A stretch of 64,000 nt of DNA from Purpureocillium takamizusanense. Its lineage: Eukaryota > Ascomycota > Sordariomycetes > Hypocreales > Ophiocordycipitaceae. Location of the stretch: contig NC_063068.1 of NCBI RefSeq assembly GCF_022605165.1, positions 186,001 through 250,000 on the forward strand, read 5' to 3'. Of this stretch, positions 20,763 through 32,350 are shown piece by piece. A program made the position numbers and the translations under genes. Every line of letters starts with the position of its first letter. Within the stretch, counting starts at the first letter, position 1. The notes under the pieces were generated by a model, which was given only the letters and a program-made list of their open reading frames with translations, made no database searches and was not told the DNA's origin.

Positions 20763-22243
20763 GATGGGGCGCAAGACGACTGCGGACGGCACGTCTTGTT
20801 GGTGCTTCTAAAAAGATGACGAGGACCCCAACGCCCGTTGATCAAGAGACCTCGTGGGCGAGAAGAACGACACAGCCGTCGACAAGGGAAAAGAAAAAAA
20901 GACTGCACCCGTCGTCTCACCCCGCTCTCGAGGGGACCTGGCGGACGGGCCAGCGTTTTATGTATGGGACGGCCCGTCCGCGTCTCACTCCCTGCTATTG
21001 CCCTTCGTTGAAATGTCTTATCGCGGCCGAGCTGTTGGTGGTGGCGGGCATCTCTCCCCAGTTACCACTAGCCGGCATCGCAACGGCTCGTCGCGTGGCC
21101 CATGCTGGCTGGCTGGCTGTTTCGCCCCCCGCTCCTTTGCCCCTCGCGCGCGCAACGAGCAAGCACAAGCTTTTTTTGGGTTCGATTCGATGAGCGTGCT
21201 GGCGAGTTACTAACGTACGCTACCGACGTCTGGGTCTCTGTGTTGCCTTGGTCGTTCGGTCGAGCGTGTGTTTGAGCGACCAACGTCATGCAGGAGCTGG
21301 ATCGAGCCCAGACTCGCGGGGGAAGAGAAGAGGGTGGGTGTGCAGGCGTCGCCGGCGGTACGGGCCCTGATTGGCGCTGGCAGGGAGTCTCCAGGGACGA
21401 GGGGGGGGGGGGGGCCGGTCGTCAGACTCGCTTGATAAGGGTTCCATGCTAACTATGGCACCCCCAAAACGAAGCTTGGCGCCAGATCTGATCCATCAAG
21501 ACCCTCTTTGGAGATGGAATTGGCCACTGCCTTTGGCTGGCTAAATCGCTGTGTTTACTACCTATCGTCCTGGCTTATCTTCCACTACAACTTTCATGCA
21601 CGCGTACTACTACCACTTCCACTTCCACCACCACCACCACCACCCAAGGTCGCAGACAGTCCAGTCGGCCATCCCCACACCCCGCGCGCCGCCAAGCCTG
21701 CATGGCATTACTCGATCTCATCGAGTCAGTGTCAATCTGCAGCGGATGACGGGCCATGTGGTGGCTGCAGCAGCTTCTCTGCTGCAGATAAGGCCCTCTA
21801 TCAGCTCGCGATACCAGAGTGCCACTTCGAGAATGAAGCTCGCCCACACAAAGTGCACTCTTCCAAATCACCCGTCACACAGGTCGGTATTATCTGCCGC
21901 CGGCGGAATCTGGTATCGCAGGACAAGACGTCACAGGACAAGATGAGCATACAGCCGCCCCAGGACGCTCCCCTTCATCTGGGCCATATATCCCCCATCC
22001 CCTCCATCCATCCCGTCCCCCAATCCCATCCGGCATCTATCCCCTTTACGTGTCCCCCATGGTCCGACCCGTGGCCGTCTCCGCTTAAGTGAACCAGGTG
22101 GCCGGAAAAACGAGTTCGAAATCGGCCGGGTCCCAGTCGAACCAATGGGCGAGCCGATCTTGTTCTAGCAGTACCCTGTTGTGTGAGCTGGTGTTTCTAG
22201 GTAGTCGTTGTCGTCGTGGCCGGCGCGAGAGGGAGGGGGTTTA
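20763..22243. other. Intergenic region, no gene seen
   Basis: Promoter side of the NCS1 permease and 3' flank of the F-box gene. It holds a G14 run at 21401-21414 and a CCACCA/CCATCC-rich stretch around 21600-22050. A 194-codon frame at 21508 is low-complexity and not supported. Confidence 0.55.
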
Positions 22244-22921
22244 TCATAGCCGCGCCTGAATCGCTCTCGTGACGAGCTGTCTCCACTGACCCTCTGGCAT
22301 ATATGCATCCTGCACAAGGGAACACCAGTGCTCGCACCAGAGCCCGTTGTTGACCGTCTCGGCCGGGTACAAGTCGAGAAGAAAGTCTCTCCAGGCGAAG
22401 CGCGGGCTGTCTGGGGCGGCCATCTGCTTCGAGAGCCAGATGCGCGCTGCGTAGTCGATGAGGGCGCAACGTTGGATGCAGATTCCCTTGTTCAGCCAGG
22501 TGGCGTAGGCGGCCGTCGTGTAAGACAGGACGGGGGTAAAAGGGCACAGGGACTGGTTGAACACAAGCTCCATGCCCTTTTTGATGACCAGTTTCGTCGT
22601 GTGGCCTGCGAGGTGAGCAGCGCAGGCGAGGACGGCGAAGTCGTGGATCTGAATGGGGGCCGGGAGCGCAAACTCGGAGAGCTTGGGGAGGCAGTCGCGG
22701 AAGAGGGTCGTCGCGTACGCAACACGCAGGAGGACGTGAATATTGATAGCGAAGATGTTGCGGGCAATGATGGGGCCGAGAATCTGTTGCGCCCGGGTGG
22801 TGACACGCTCGTGCATGGTCTTGTTGACGCAGGCAAGCGCAAGGATGTCAAGGGGGCCGTGGAGGTAACCCGTGATCTTGAGCAGGGCCGCAGTGGGCAG
22901 CTTCTCAAGCGTGGCTGACAT
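22244..22921 (-). CDS. F-box-like protein, 225 aa
   Basis: One intronless frame from an ATG at 22921. The N-terminal ~40 residues fit an F-box: LEKLPTAALLKITGYL, then LDILALACVNKTMHERV. This is the Pro-x-Glu/Ala-start, two-helix pattern that binds Skp1 in SCF ubiquitin ligases. The remaining ~180 residues are alpha-helical-looking with scattered Cys and Trp (WLNKGICIQRC, LWCEHWCSLVQDA) but show no leucine-rich, WD or kelch repeats, so a substrate-binding module is not recognised. Fungal genomes carry many such short F-box proteins of unknown target. It is isolated from its neighbours by more than 1 kb on both sides. Confidence 0.75.
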   Translation of the reverse strand: MSATLEKLPTAALLKITGYLHGPLDILALACVNKTMHERVTTRAQQILGPIIARNIFAINIHVLLRVAYATTLFRDCLPKLSEFALPAPIQIHDFAVLACAAHLAGHTTKLVIKKGMELVFNQSLCPFTPVLSYTTAAYATWLNKGICIQRCALIDYAARIWLSKQMAAPDSPRFAWRDFLLDLYPAETVNNGLWCEHWCSLVQDAYMPEGQWRQLVTRAIQARL

Positions 22922-24360
22922 TGTTCGTCTTCTTTTTCGATCACGCGCGTTTGGTGATGTTTGAGCTTGTGTTTTTGCTCCGCGTGCAAGGGAAACAGGA
23001 CTGCGCGTGATGAGGGAGTCAAGGATGGCAACGCGTCATGCAGTCCGAACACATTCAATTTCTAGTCGAATTTTCTTGCCGGCCGGCACACTCACCTGAG
23101 CTGGCGATGGTCGACATGAACACGGCGCATGCCTCGCCGTTGCCGGGCAGCATGCTCGAGTGAACGAGACTGGGTTTCGAGGGGCCTGCACCTCTAGTGA
23201 CTTGTTCCCGTTCTCCCCTTGTATCAGCGGGCATGAACTTGGGACGGATGAACTTTTCTGGGATAAGCTGAAGAGCCATAGATGTAAGACGTTGCGCAAC
23301 GAACTCGTTACCCAGCGGTCCCATGAAGAGGCTGGCGGTGTCGAGAGACAGCAGGCTCCCCGTCCACTCCATCCGCCGGCATTCGCTGCTTCGGCTACAG
23401 CTTGAAAGTCTGCATTTCGCAGCAAAGAGGGGAGGCAACTAAAGAATCACCAAAAGAGCATCTCGTGGGCCAGAGCTCGGGATCTCTTCGTTTAATGTAG
23501 GGTAAAATAACAGCTACTATATATATAGTCCAGTCTTTTTGATGCCAGTGCTGTCGTAGTAGCGACGTGATGACGCGAGTGAGGTCCATTCGTGTGCCAA
23601 CCGTTTATTTTAGCGAGCTGGAGGACCCCTGCCGGTCGACCCCGCTGTGCCTGGAATGCCGGGCACTGCGTCCCGCCCGCTGCCCATTGTTACCTAAACC
23701 TGCCGAACCTTGCGGTGGTGGAGCGTCGCGTCTCGTCGGGTCCGTCTCGACGGTGTGGGGGGGACCAGAGCGGCGGTGCGCGTGTCCACTATGAATTTAC
23801 TACTAGGTAGCTGTGGACGCGAACTCGAAGCTGGAGGTACATGGAAGGTTCCTTCCTGGTGCTACGGCTGGTGCAGCTGGGGCGCTGCCCTGCGTCCAAG
23901 GCCAATTGAACGGAAGAACCTAGCTTAACCATTACCAGCGTGCAGGTTCGCCACTGCTCACCTAGGTCAGGTACCAAAAGGCACAGGCCAGGCCAGGCCA
24001 GGTCAGGTCGACAGCTGCCCACACGCGCCGCCGTACCCCACCACAGCTCACGCCAGGCCATTCATTATCGGAAGAATTTCTCTTATCGCGCACCCACGAC
24101 TCCCACTGCCCCCTCTTCGCCCCCACTGCCACCGCCGGAACCGCCTCACACACCACCACACCAATCCATCATCACCGCCGCTCAACGCGTCTCACTCCCA
24201 AACAAGCGGTGGCACCCCATCTCCTCCACGCCCGCCACCCCGCCACCGCCGAGAGACCGCGACGGCGTCATCACCATACCGACATCACCTACCCAAGAAA
24301 CCACGACATCTCCCCTCTCCCGTCAATCACGCGCCGCCCGCGCCCCCCCTCGTCGCAGCC
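22922..24360. other. Divergent intergenic region
   Basis: 1.4 kb between the F-box gene and the importin gene. No gene seen. It includes an ACTATATATATAG stretch near 23516 and the CAGGC/CAGGT pentamer run at 23984-24009; the last 250 bp are a C/A-rich leader before the importin ATG. Confidence 0.55.
23984..24009. repeat. Pentamer tandem repeat CAGGC/CAGGT
   Basis: About five head-to-tail CAGGY units, 350 bp upstream of the importin gene. Confidence 0.7.
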
Positions 24361-27300
24361 ATGGAGGACCAACTCGCGCAGCTGCTCGCCAACACGATGC
24401 TGCCCGAACAGGCACCTCGACAACAGGCCGAGATCGAGCTGAAGCGCGCCCGCCCCAATCCTGCCTTCCCCGTCTGCCTGGCCAACATTGCCTCCCACGC
24501 GTCCGTCGCCGTCACCGTCCGCCAGGCCGCCCTCACCAACCTGCGTCTGTTCGTCGAGGCCAATTGGGCCAGCGAGGACCCCAGCGAGGAGCCTCCTATT
24601 CACATCTCTGAGGAAGCCAGAGAACACGTCAAGCGGGTTCTTCTCGACCTGGCCATCGGACACGAGGAGGACCGCAAGGTCAAGACCCAATCCAGGTTCG
24701 TTAACCCTCATCCGCAAATCTCACGCCCGTGTCTGTCAGCGCTGCTAACCACCTTCTCCTCCCGCCAGCTATACCGTCGGCAAGATCGCCATTCACGACT
24801 TCCCCGAGAAATGGCCGGCCCTCCTCCCCGCCGTCTTGGGCGTCATGGCCTCGGGTACTGACAACCAGCTTCGAGGCGCCCTCAAGGTCCTCGGCGACCT
24901 CACCGAGGAGAGCATCTCCGAGGACCAATTCTTTTCCATGGCTCGCGACATTGCCAATGCTCTGACCGAGGTCGTCCACAATGCGAACCGAAAGCCCATG
25001 CTGCGCGCACTCGCCATTTCCGTGTTCCGAACTTGCCTCGACCTGATGAACATGGTCAAAGACGCCCACGCCCAAGAGGTGGAAGGGTTTGCCAGGCTCC
25101 TTCTCGAGGGCGACGGCGCCTCTAGTCCGGGCTGGATCTCCTTCTTCGTTCTAGTCCTCCAAGAGACGCTTCCTTCTGCCGATTTGAGCGAGAGGCAGCC
25201 CGAGGAATGGAACAGCATCATCGCCCTCAAGTTGCAGGTCGTCAAGACGCTCATTCGGCTTCGTCGTGGCTTTGGCAACCTGCTACTGCCTCACAGCACT
25301 ACCCTCTTCACGGCCGTCTGGGACGAGCTCACTAACCTCCAAGACCCCTACGAGCAGCTGTACGTTAATGGTAGCTGCCAGGGTCGGCTTGAGGATGCTG
25401 ATAGTTTGCCCTACACTCTCGACTTTCTCGTGCTCGAGGAACTCGACTTCCTGAACCAGTGCTTCCGGGCGCCTCGCGTCAAGGCCGAGCTCGACTCCCA
25501 GCTTCAGGCTCACGCCGAGGCCCGCGACGTCCCGTGGGTGGTTCAGATCATGACAATGCTCGTCAGCTACTCTCGCATCATCCAGGAGGAAGAAGAGCTT
25601 TGGGATATTGATTGCTCGCTCTACCTCGCCGAAGAAATTGCTGTCACGGCCAACTATACGCCTCGTACAGCCGCCGGTGATCTTCTCATCAAGATGGGCG
25701 AGTGGTTCAACCACAAGACCCTTGACGGCCTGTTTGGCTATACCACTAGCCTCTTCCCCGGTTCGGGTCCCTCCGCTTGGAGAAGCCAAGAGTCGGCTCT
25801 CTACCTGTTCGTCATGCTACTCAGCGACTTTCAAGACCTCAGCAAACCCGTTCGACCGGCCATCGCGGCTGACTACTTCAAGATGATTGATTACACCATC
25901 AAGACCGCCAAGGAGCCGCTGCTCCGGGCCAGGGGCTACCTGGCCGCCGGTATGCTTGGCCGCTCGTTTCAGCTGCCTAGCATCCAGCCCAAGCAGTCCG
26001 ACCCGGCTGTACCTCTGCTCGACCACATGATCGCGTCCATCACGGCTGAAGAGTCCGAGGTGGTCCAAGTCGCGTGCGTCAAGGCCCTCGAGGGTTTGAT
26101 CAGCGCTGAACAGGTTGGCCTCGACAAGCAAGGGCCCATCATCGCCGCCATCCACGGCTACATGAATAGCAAGGACCCTTCGGACATGGAGGAGGCCGAC
26201 GAGCTTCTGGTGACGCTGGCCGAGGCGCTTCGTGCCGTTGTCGTCATGGACACCAAGATTGCGCTCTCTAGCGACCACCAGCCCTTGGACATGCTCTTCA
26301 TGCTCGCCAAGCTGGGTGCTGCGAACTTTCAGGTTACGATGCTGGTGACTGAGGCATTTGAGGAGGTCGTCAAGGCGCTGGCAGGCGACAGCGCAGCGTT
26401 TAGCGCCCTCTGCACCAAGACCCTTCCGACGCTGACCGGCGCCTTCGACGTCGGTCCGCTCATCGACGATAACCCGCTGGTGACCATTGCGACAGAGCTG
26501 CTCGCCGTTCTGGCCGAGCATGGTCCCGAGCCGCTGCCAGACGGGTTCGTGGCCGCCACCTTCCCTAAGCTGAATCGCGTGCTCCTGGAGACGACTGAGG
26601 GCGAAGTTCTACGACCAGGCGCCGAGACAGTCAAGTATGTGCTCATGCACGACCACCAGCAGGTCTTCAACTGGCAGGACGCCAACGGCGTGTCTGGCCT
26701 AGAGGTGTGCCTCCGCATTGTGGATCGACTCCTGAAGCCTGAGATTGAGGACAACGCCGCTTCTGAGGTTGGCGGTCTAGCAGCTGAGCTAGTCGAGAAG
26801 GCCGGCCAGCAGCGCCTGGGACCGTATCTGCCCCAACTGCTGCAGGCTGTCGCCACTCGCGTCGACACGGCCCAGGCGGCGGCATTCATCCAGTCTCTGA
26901 TCTTGGTTTTCGCGCGGCTCTCCCTCGCCGGCGCCCAGGACGTGGTCGAGTTCCTGAGCCAGCTCCAGATCAACGGCCAGAACGGCCTGCAGATTGTGCT
27001 GGCCAAGTGGCTGGAGAACTCAATCAGTTTTGCCGGCTACGATGAGATTCGTCAAAAGTAAGTGCGATTTACCGTGACTTGACGAGTCGGCTGCTAATTA
27101 CTTGCAGTGTCATTGCGCTGTCGAAGCTGTACTCCCTCAGCGACGATCGCCTGGCCCAAATTAATGTCAAGGGTGACCTGATCATCAACGACGATGGCCG
27201 GATCAAGACGCGATCACGGTCGAAGCAGAGTATGTTAACCAATGGTGCTATTCGTCGTTTGATTACCTCTGGAAGTCTGGAGGGATTTGGACATCAGCTG

Positions 27301-27774
27301 TTAATCGGAGGCGTCTTCTTTTCGGAGCGCTACCGAGACAGCTTGTCTGCTTTTCTCAGTGCTAACGAGCCCGAATGCGCAGACCCTGATAAATATACCA
27401 TCATCCCGGCCCCGCTCAAGATCATCAAGCTCTTGATCGAAGAGCTGTTGTCGGCATCTGGAGCACGCAGTGCAGCCGACGCCGCAGCGGCAGCCGTGTC
27501 CGCTAACGCGGACCTCGAGTCCGATGATGACGACGACGGCTGGGAAGACGACGACACGCTTGATCTGAGCCTCGGAATGACCAAGTCGGACCTCATGTCG
27601 TTTACGGAGGGCGGTGGCCGTCGCTACAAGGACGACGAGACGCAAGCCTACCTGATTGAGTTCTTTGTCCGATGTGGTCGGGAAAACACTGCCGGCTTCC
27701 AGAACTGGTACGGCATGCTGTCAGACGAAGAAAAGGCCAAGCTTAGCGAGCTGGCCAACTCGGCACAACAGTAG
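24361..27774 (+). CDS. KAP114: Importin-beta family karyopherin, Kap114/importin-9 type
   Basis: Four exons (24361-24695, 24769-27057, 27108-27229, 27383-27774) encode 1045 residues, the size expected for Kap114/IPO9. The N-terminus holds the importin-beta N-terminal module (QQAEIELKRARPNPAF, then VRQAALTNLRLFVEANW). The body is HEAT-like helical repeats, and near the C-terminus there is an acidic loop (ESDDDDDGWEDDD), a hallmark of importin-9/Kap114, which carries TBP and histones H2A-H2B into the nucleus. The third intron (27230-27382) is stop-free and reads through in frame. I spliced it because RSRSKQ-NPDKYTIIPAPLKIIKLL restores a continuous family block and because GTATGT, GCTAACG and GCGCAG signals are present. 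Confidence 0.92.
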
Positions 27775-28693
27775 AAGTCTGCTTGGCCCGAGCCACTCGG
27801 ATTGCTCCAGGAGGCAAGACTTTCCGGGGGCAGCCAGGCGCCTCTCATGACGAACTGGAATTAAGAGCGAGCGACTCATCGGGGCGGAGCATCACGTCCC
27901 AGGACTAGACATTGTTGGCGTGAGTCTTTATCGGAGCTGGCGGGGTACGTCCTTCGCAAGTGTTGAACCTAGAGCCCAGTGTCCCCCCTGTACGCACATC
28001 ACATCACAATTTTTCATCCCCCAATCCATCCCCAAACCACACCACCCCCTTCATACCCTCCTCCGCGATGGCCCCATTATCACCAACACATACAGGCCCC
28101 TTTTGGTCTCAAGTTCAGCCTCTCCTGGTCCATGCGCAGCGCTGTTTGGCAGTTGGGTTATATAGCTGGACAGCGGGTGTCTATTGTCTTCACTTGCGGC
28201 GAGCAAACTGGTACTTGTTGGCACGTTTCACCACCAACCATTCTCTCCCTGACGTCACCGGCTCACACATTCACCGCGATTGAGGAACGAACGAGACGTC
28301 GTTTCGATACGTGACCACGCAGGGGTATTCTGAGCAACTAGATAGACGGACGAACGTACAAAGAGAGACAAAAGGACGAACGACGAAGCTGTTACCCCAC
28401 CCTCACTAGTTCAGGGCAAGAATAGTGAACAGAAAAGTAGTAATACAAATTCAAAAATTTCGAACGTGAGCGAGGGATTACAAGACAAAGGTAATGGTAC
28501 ATGTGGGGGGGGTTTTTTTTTTTTTTGAACTTGTCCATCAATCTTGGGTCGTTGTGATTCCTTCATGTGATCATAGAGCGTGTGTGCAACTCGTCGGTGG
28601 TATCAAAATCGTTTACTTCGTACAAGGCAGCCTCTCCTGCCATCAATGTTCCGTTCATCCCATCTCTTCGTGGCACGAAAGCAACGCGAAAGC
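27775..28693. other. Convergent intergenic region, no gene seen
   Basis: 3' flanks of importin and PI31 genes. It holds a T13-type run near 28513 and A/T-rich polyadenylation-like sequence near 28440. Confidence 0.6.
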
Positions 28694-30127
28694 CTAAATG
28701 ATGTGCCCGCCGCCGCCGAAGCCACCTCCGCCGTAGCCTCCCCCGCCGCCAAAGTCACCAAAGGGGTAGTTGCCGCCCCCACGGGAGCCGCCGGGCCCGC
28801 CGCGTCGCGGACCGCCGCCGGGGCCGACGGGATCCCAACGCGCGCCCGGGGGAGACTGTGGGTCGACGTAGCCGGCTGAGGGGTCGCCATCGCTCACGAA
28901 GCCGCCTGGGCCGCGCTGCCCGGCAAAGAGCGGGTCGTCAAACGTCGGGTGCATGCCCGAGGGGCGGCCCGGGCGCGGCAACCCGCCTCCGGGGACGAAC
29001 GATCCCCTTAGCGGATCGTGGGGGCCGAGGCCGGGGGGGTTCAGGTCGTCGTGGCCGATGTTGAAGGGTGAGCGGCCGTCGGGAAAGACGATGCCGGCAC
29101 CGGCGCGCGGGGGGCGATTCATCTCGTATTCGTCCTCGAAACCGGGGGGCGGGAAGTCGCCGACGGGGGCACCGGGACGGGGCCGGGCGAGGTCGGGCAG
29201 CGGGTGCGGATGCGGATGGGGGTGCGGCTGCTGGGGCTCGCCGCCGCGGAAGGGGCGATCCGGGTCGCGAGCTTCCTGGGCGCGACGCTCGGCCTGGGCG
29301 GCCTCTTGGGCGTCGCGGTCGTCGATCTCGACATAGCCCTCGCGCTGGAGCTTGGGGATGAGCTTCTGGACGATATTGACCTTGAGGTCGTGGAGGATGT
29401 CTTGCGGGCATGTCAGCTTGGCTTGGGGGTTCATTTCCACACGCTGCTTTCTTTCTTTGAGATGAATCAAGGCAACGCACCGACAATGGCCTGTTCCGAG
29501 ACAAAAAGCGCGCGCATCTTGTCGACCAGGTCGGAGCGGTCCTCGGCGCCGTCGGGGTTCAGAGAGACGCGGAGGGGGAGGCCGTCTGCGCGAACGACGT
29601 CGCGAACGGCGCGCTCAAAGCGGTGGATGGTGTCGGCGCCGACGGCGAGGCCGCGGACCTCGACCTTGCCGCCCATGCGGTCGACGCGGATGACGAAGCG
29701 CATCGACGACTGCTTGTGGCGGTAGACGAAGGAGAGGGCGCCGAAGCGGTCGTTCCACTGGGACGGCAGACGGGGGGCGGTGGCGGCACAGTCTGCGAGC
29801 GTCGCGTTAGCAGCAATAACAGCGCCCCATCTTGGTGTTTCCTCTATCTCTTCCTCACTTCCTCGGTCCCCGCCCCCTCCCCTTTGTTCTGCATGGTGAC
29901 CCGCCCGTCCTCCTTGGCTCGCTGGTCAACTTACCGACGGGCTTGTCCTCGTCGAAGCCGCAGAGCTCAAAGCCCAGAGCGGCGAGGTAGGCGTGGATAA
30001 GCAGGGCGACTGCCTCGTAGGAGCTGGCGAGGTCGGAGGAGTCGTCGTTGGGCGGGTGCGCGGGCAGGGCGTCGGCCATGCCGCCGAGGATGGCGGCGGT
30101 GCCGAGCGTCGATGGCGCGGACGCCAT
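28694..30127 (-). CDS. PI31-type proteasome regulator
   Basis: Three exons (30127-29935, 29792-29481, 29400-28694) give 403 residues. The N-terminal ~185 residues form the FP-like domain (helical SYEAVALLIHAYLAALGFEL, then LSFVYRHKQSSMRFVIRVDRMGGKVEVRGLAVG). The C-terminal half is the Pro/Gly-rich proteasome-inhibitor tail: an RPFRGG segment, DPLRGSFVPGG, HPTFDDPLFAG, RWDPVGPGG and a run of GGGGYGGGGFGGGG before the end. HPTFDDPLF and RxDPxGP are the conserved motifs of PI31 tails, which bind the 20S core. The protein therefore likely controls proteasome activity or assembly/transport. Introns are 142 and 80 bp. The start at 30127 is the ATG that precedes the folded domain by a short Ala/Ser leader. 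Confidence 0.9.
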
Positions 30128-30735
30128 GGCGATGGATGGGGTGGTCGCGCGAAACGGGCGGGCGGACGGGAGACGATGATGATGCTGGCGATGGCGATGC
30201 ACGGCGTTGATGATGGGACTATCGAGCGAGAGGGTTGGGCGGAGACGCAGCCTGCGGAGGTGAAGCTTGTGATGGCATATGTAGTGTAGTTGATGCCGAG
30301 CGAGGTTGAGGTGGGAGGTGGAGATGGAGATGGAGCTGGAGGGGAAGACGCTTTTCCCCGGGGGGAGCTGGAGCTCTGCAGGTGGCGGCGTAACGTCATT
30401 CCATGCTGCCTCAAGCTTCAGCCCTACAAGTGGGGAAACCGGACCGTAACTTCGTAGAAACCTTGCCAACCTTAGAATTTCATACCCTCATAACGTTTTC
30501 TCTGGTATACATCAATGCACGACCGTTTTCTTTCTGTCCAGTAACTTGACAAGTCGACCCCAAACTGCCCAAAGTGTTTTACCTGAATAGTCCACTGGCA
30601 TGACCTTCCAAGCAGACCCATGAAACATCCAACTCATGAAACGTCCCATCCTTCCCGAGTGCCATCAACACTTCCATGCCACGCGCCAAACCAATGCCGG
30701 GCGGATGGGCGCTCGCGTGCCCTCGCCCACTCGCT
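30128..30735. other. Intergenic region, no gene seen
   Basis: PI31 promoter side and 3' flank of the next minus-strand gene. No motif-bearing frame. Confidence 0.6.
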
Positions 30736-31510
30736 CTAGTTGTCGCTAAGTTCGAGCCAAGACGAACCCGACTTGCCCGCGGGCGCCTTGGGGACCGGCG
30801 CGTTCGTGGGCATTTCGCACAGCTCGCCGGCAAACAGCTCGCCCTCAAACATGACGCTCTTGGTCGGCCTTGGCGCCTTGCCGGCGCGCGGCAACCTCTC
30901 GTGACTAGATAGCATCAGTTTGAGGGGTCGCCGGGTCGCAGCGTCCTTGAGAGGCCAGCCCAACGTCTTGGTGGGCCGCGGCGTTCCGTCCTGATGCTGT
31001 AAGTGCGACGCCTGGGTGGCCTGCGACTGCTTCTGTCAAGTCAAGTCAGCCTGCCTGCCTGTCTGTCTGTCTGTCCGTCCATCCAGCGGTGGGCAGTGTT
31101 CGCATCTCCTCTTTGGTTCCCTCCCTGCCCGTGCAGCCGGCGGCGCTCATCACCGGCCAGGAAAGGCCAGCCCAAGGCGAGTCGGAAGCGGGGGATCTTG
31201 GAGGAACACGCTCGCCTGCACGCACCTTGTCCTGGTTCGGGGCCGCTGTGCAGCGGCACAGCCGGAAGCACTCGGCGGAATACTTCTCGTACACATCCTC
31301 TTGCAAAGAGTACTTGTGCTCGTGCTGCTCACACTTGGCGTAGGGCGGAAAGCATTCCTTAGGCACCAAGTGCCTCGGCGCGTTGCACTCGATCATGAGC
31401 CCCCCCCCGACGACATGGGTGGAGACGTCTGCACGGCGGAACGAGGCGGTTCCGGCCGAGCCGAGCCCGCTGGCGGCCAGCAAGGCCATGATGCAGATGT
31501 TGGCCCGCAT
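30736..31510 (-). CDS. Small secreted cysteine-rich protein A
   Basis: Two exons (31510-31226, 31032-30736) give 193 residues. A signal peptide spans residues 1 to about 20 (hydrophobic ICIMALLAASGLG). The exon-1 domain holds six cysteines after the signal: Cys42-x10-Cys53-x6-Cys60-x20-Cys81-x3-Cys85-x-Cys87, including CFPPYAKC. The intron (193 bp, GTGCGT donor, phase 0) falls eight codons after Cys87. Exon 2 encodes a Lys/Arg/Pro-rich tail of 99 residues with one cysteine. An alternative in-frame acceptor (TTACAG) would drop twelve codons. The cysteine scaffold, the C-x-P-P-x-A-x-C motif and the intron place match the protein at 32919-33450. Function is unknown; an effector-like extracellular role is inferred from size, secretion signal and cysteines. 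Confidence 0.75.
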
Positions 31511-31615
31511 GTTGGTGGTGTTGTTGCCGTCGGTGACTTGCGAAGTACGTGGGCTATGCGAATTGCTCTGTCGGACTTATTTGGAGCAGAGGAGCATCAC
31601 CGGCGACAATGCCCT

Positions 31616-31625
31616 CCTTTTTATG
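31616..31625 (-). promoter_or_regulatory. Candidate TATA box of secreted protein A
   Basis: CATAAAAAGG on the minus strand about 106 bp before the ATG at 31510, followed by AGGGC. It resembles the TATAAAAGGGAGG element of gene B. Confidence 0.4.
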
Positions 31626-32040
31626 CTCGTCCGTCGCAACTTGTCACTCCAGAGAACGCCATCGTTGCTGCGGCGGATGGTGGCCTGTGCAGCCCTCTGC
31701 GAAACGACCGAACAACTCAGATAGCCGTTAAGGTCGCAAACGGGTATGTGCCTGGCCTGAAGAGGAAAGTGCCTGCGGCTTTATCTTTCTTCGTTTAATT
31801 CCTTTCAGAAAGCAAGATGGCGTCTCTGCTGCCTGCGAGGCAACGTAGTGGCTCTGGCCCATTCATGTTCCCGACGTATTACTAAATGGTTACGTATCAC
31901 GTTGATGCCTCGCCTCGTCTCACGCATTTATGTAATACGCACCACTTGAACTTGAACACAGCAATCACGACGTTCAATAACTTGTTAAGATTACGTGCAT
32001 GAACTGACTTTGCATGGTGATTGCAAACATCTATGTGTAC

Positions 32041-32350
32041 GAGCACGACGGGCAGGCTCATAAATAACCAACCAGAGCCATAGTCTCCAAACGACACAGG
32101 CGCTATCTGCGATTATCCATAAAGGAACCTCGGGGGCCCCGTCAAAGCCTCTTATGGGTCCTAACAAGAATACGCAGGCTTATGACCAGCCAACCAAAAA
32201 CCATTGTCTCTGAGTAACACAGACGTCATCTACACTTATCCATCAAGAGACCTTCCAGGGTTCAACATTTCGGAAGCAGAAACACAGATCCATATACTTT
32301 TTCAGATAATATAAGTGCATCTACAGTTATCCATGAAGAAACCCCATCGG
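32041..32350. repeat. Degenerate tandem repeat, about 2.4 copies
   Basis: Unit 1 (32041-32132) and unit 2 (32166-32256) share, in order, GGCT.AT, CCAACCA, CCAT.GTCTC, ACACAG, ATCT..., TTATCCAT.AAG and ACCT. A partial third unit (32308-32350) shares CATCTACAGTTATCCATGAAGA and directly abuts the inverted-repeat element. Spacing between TTATCCAT cores is 123 and 91 bp. Confidence 0.6.

Noticed and set aside
21508..22092. 194-codon plus-strand frame upstream of the F-box gene
   Set aside because: Driven by CCACCA and CCATCC simple sequence; no domain and poor codon pattern.
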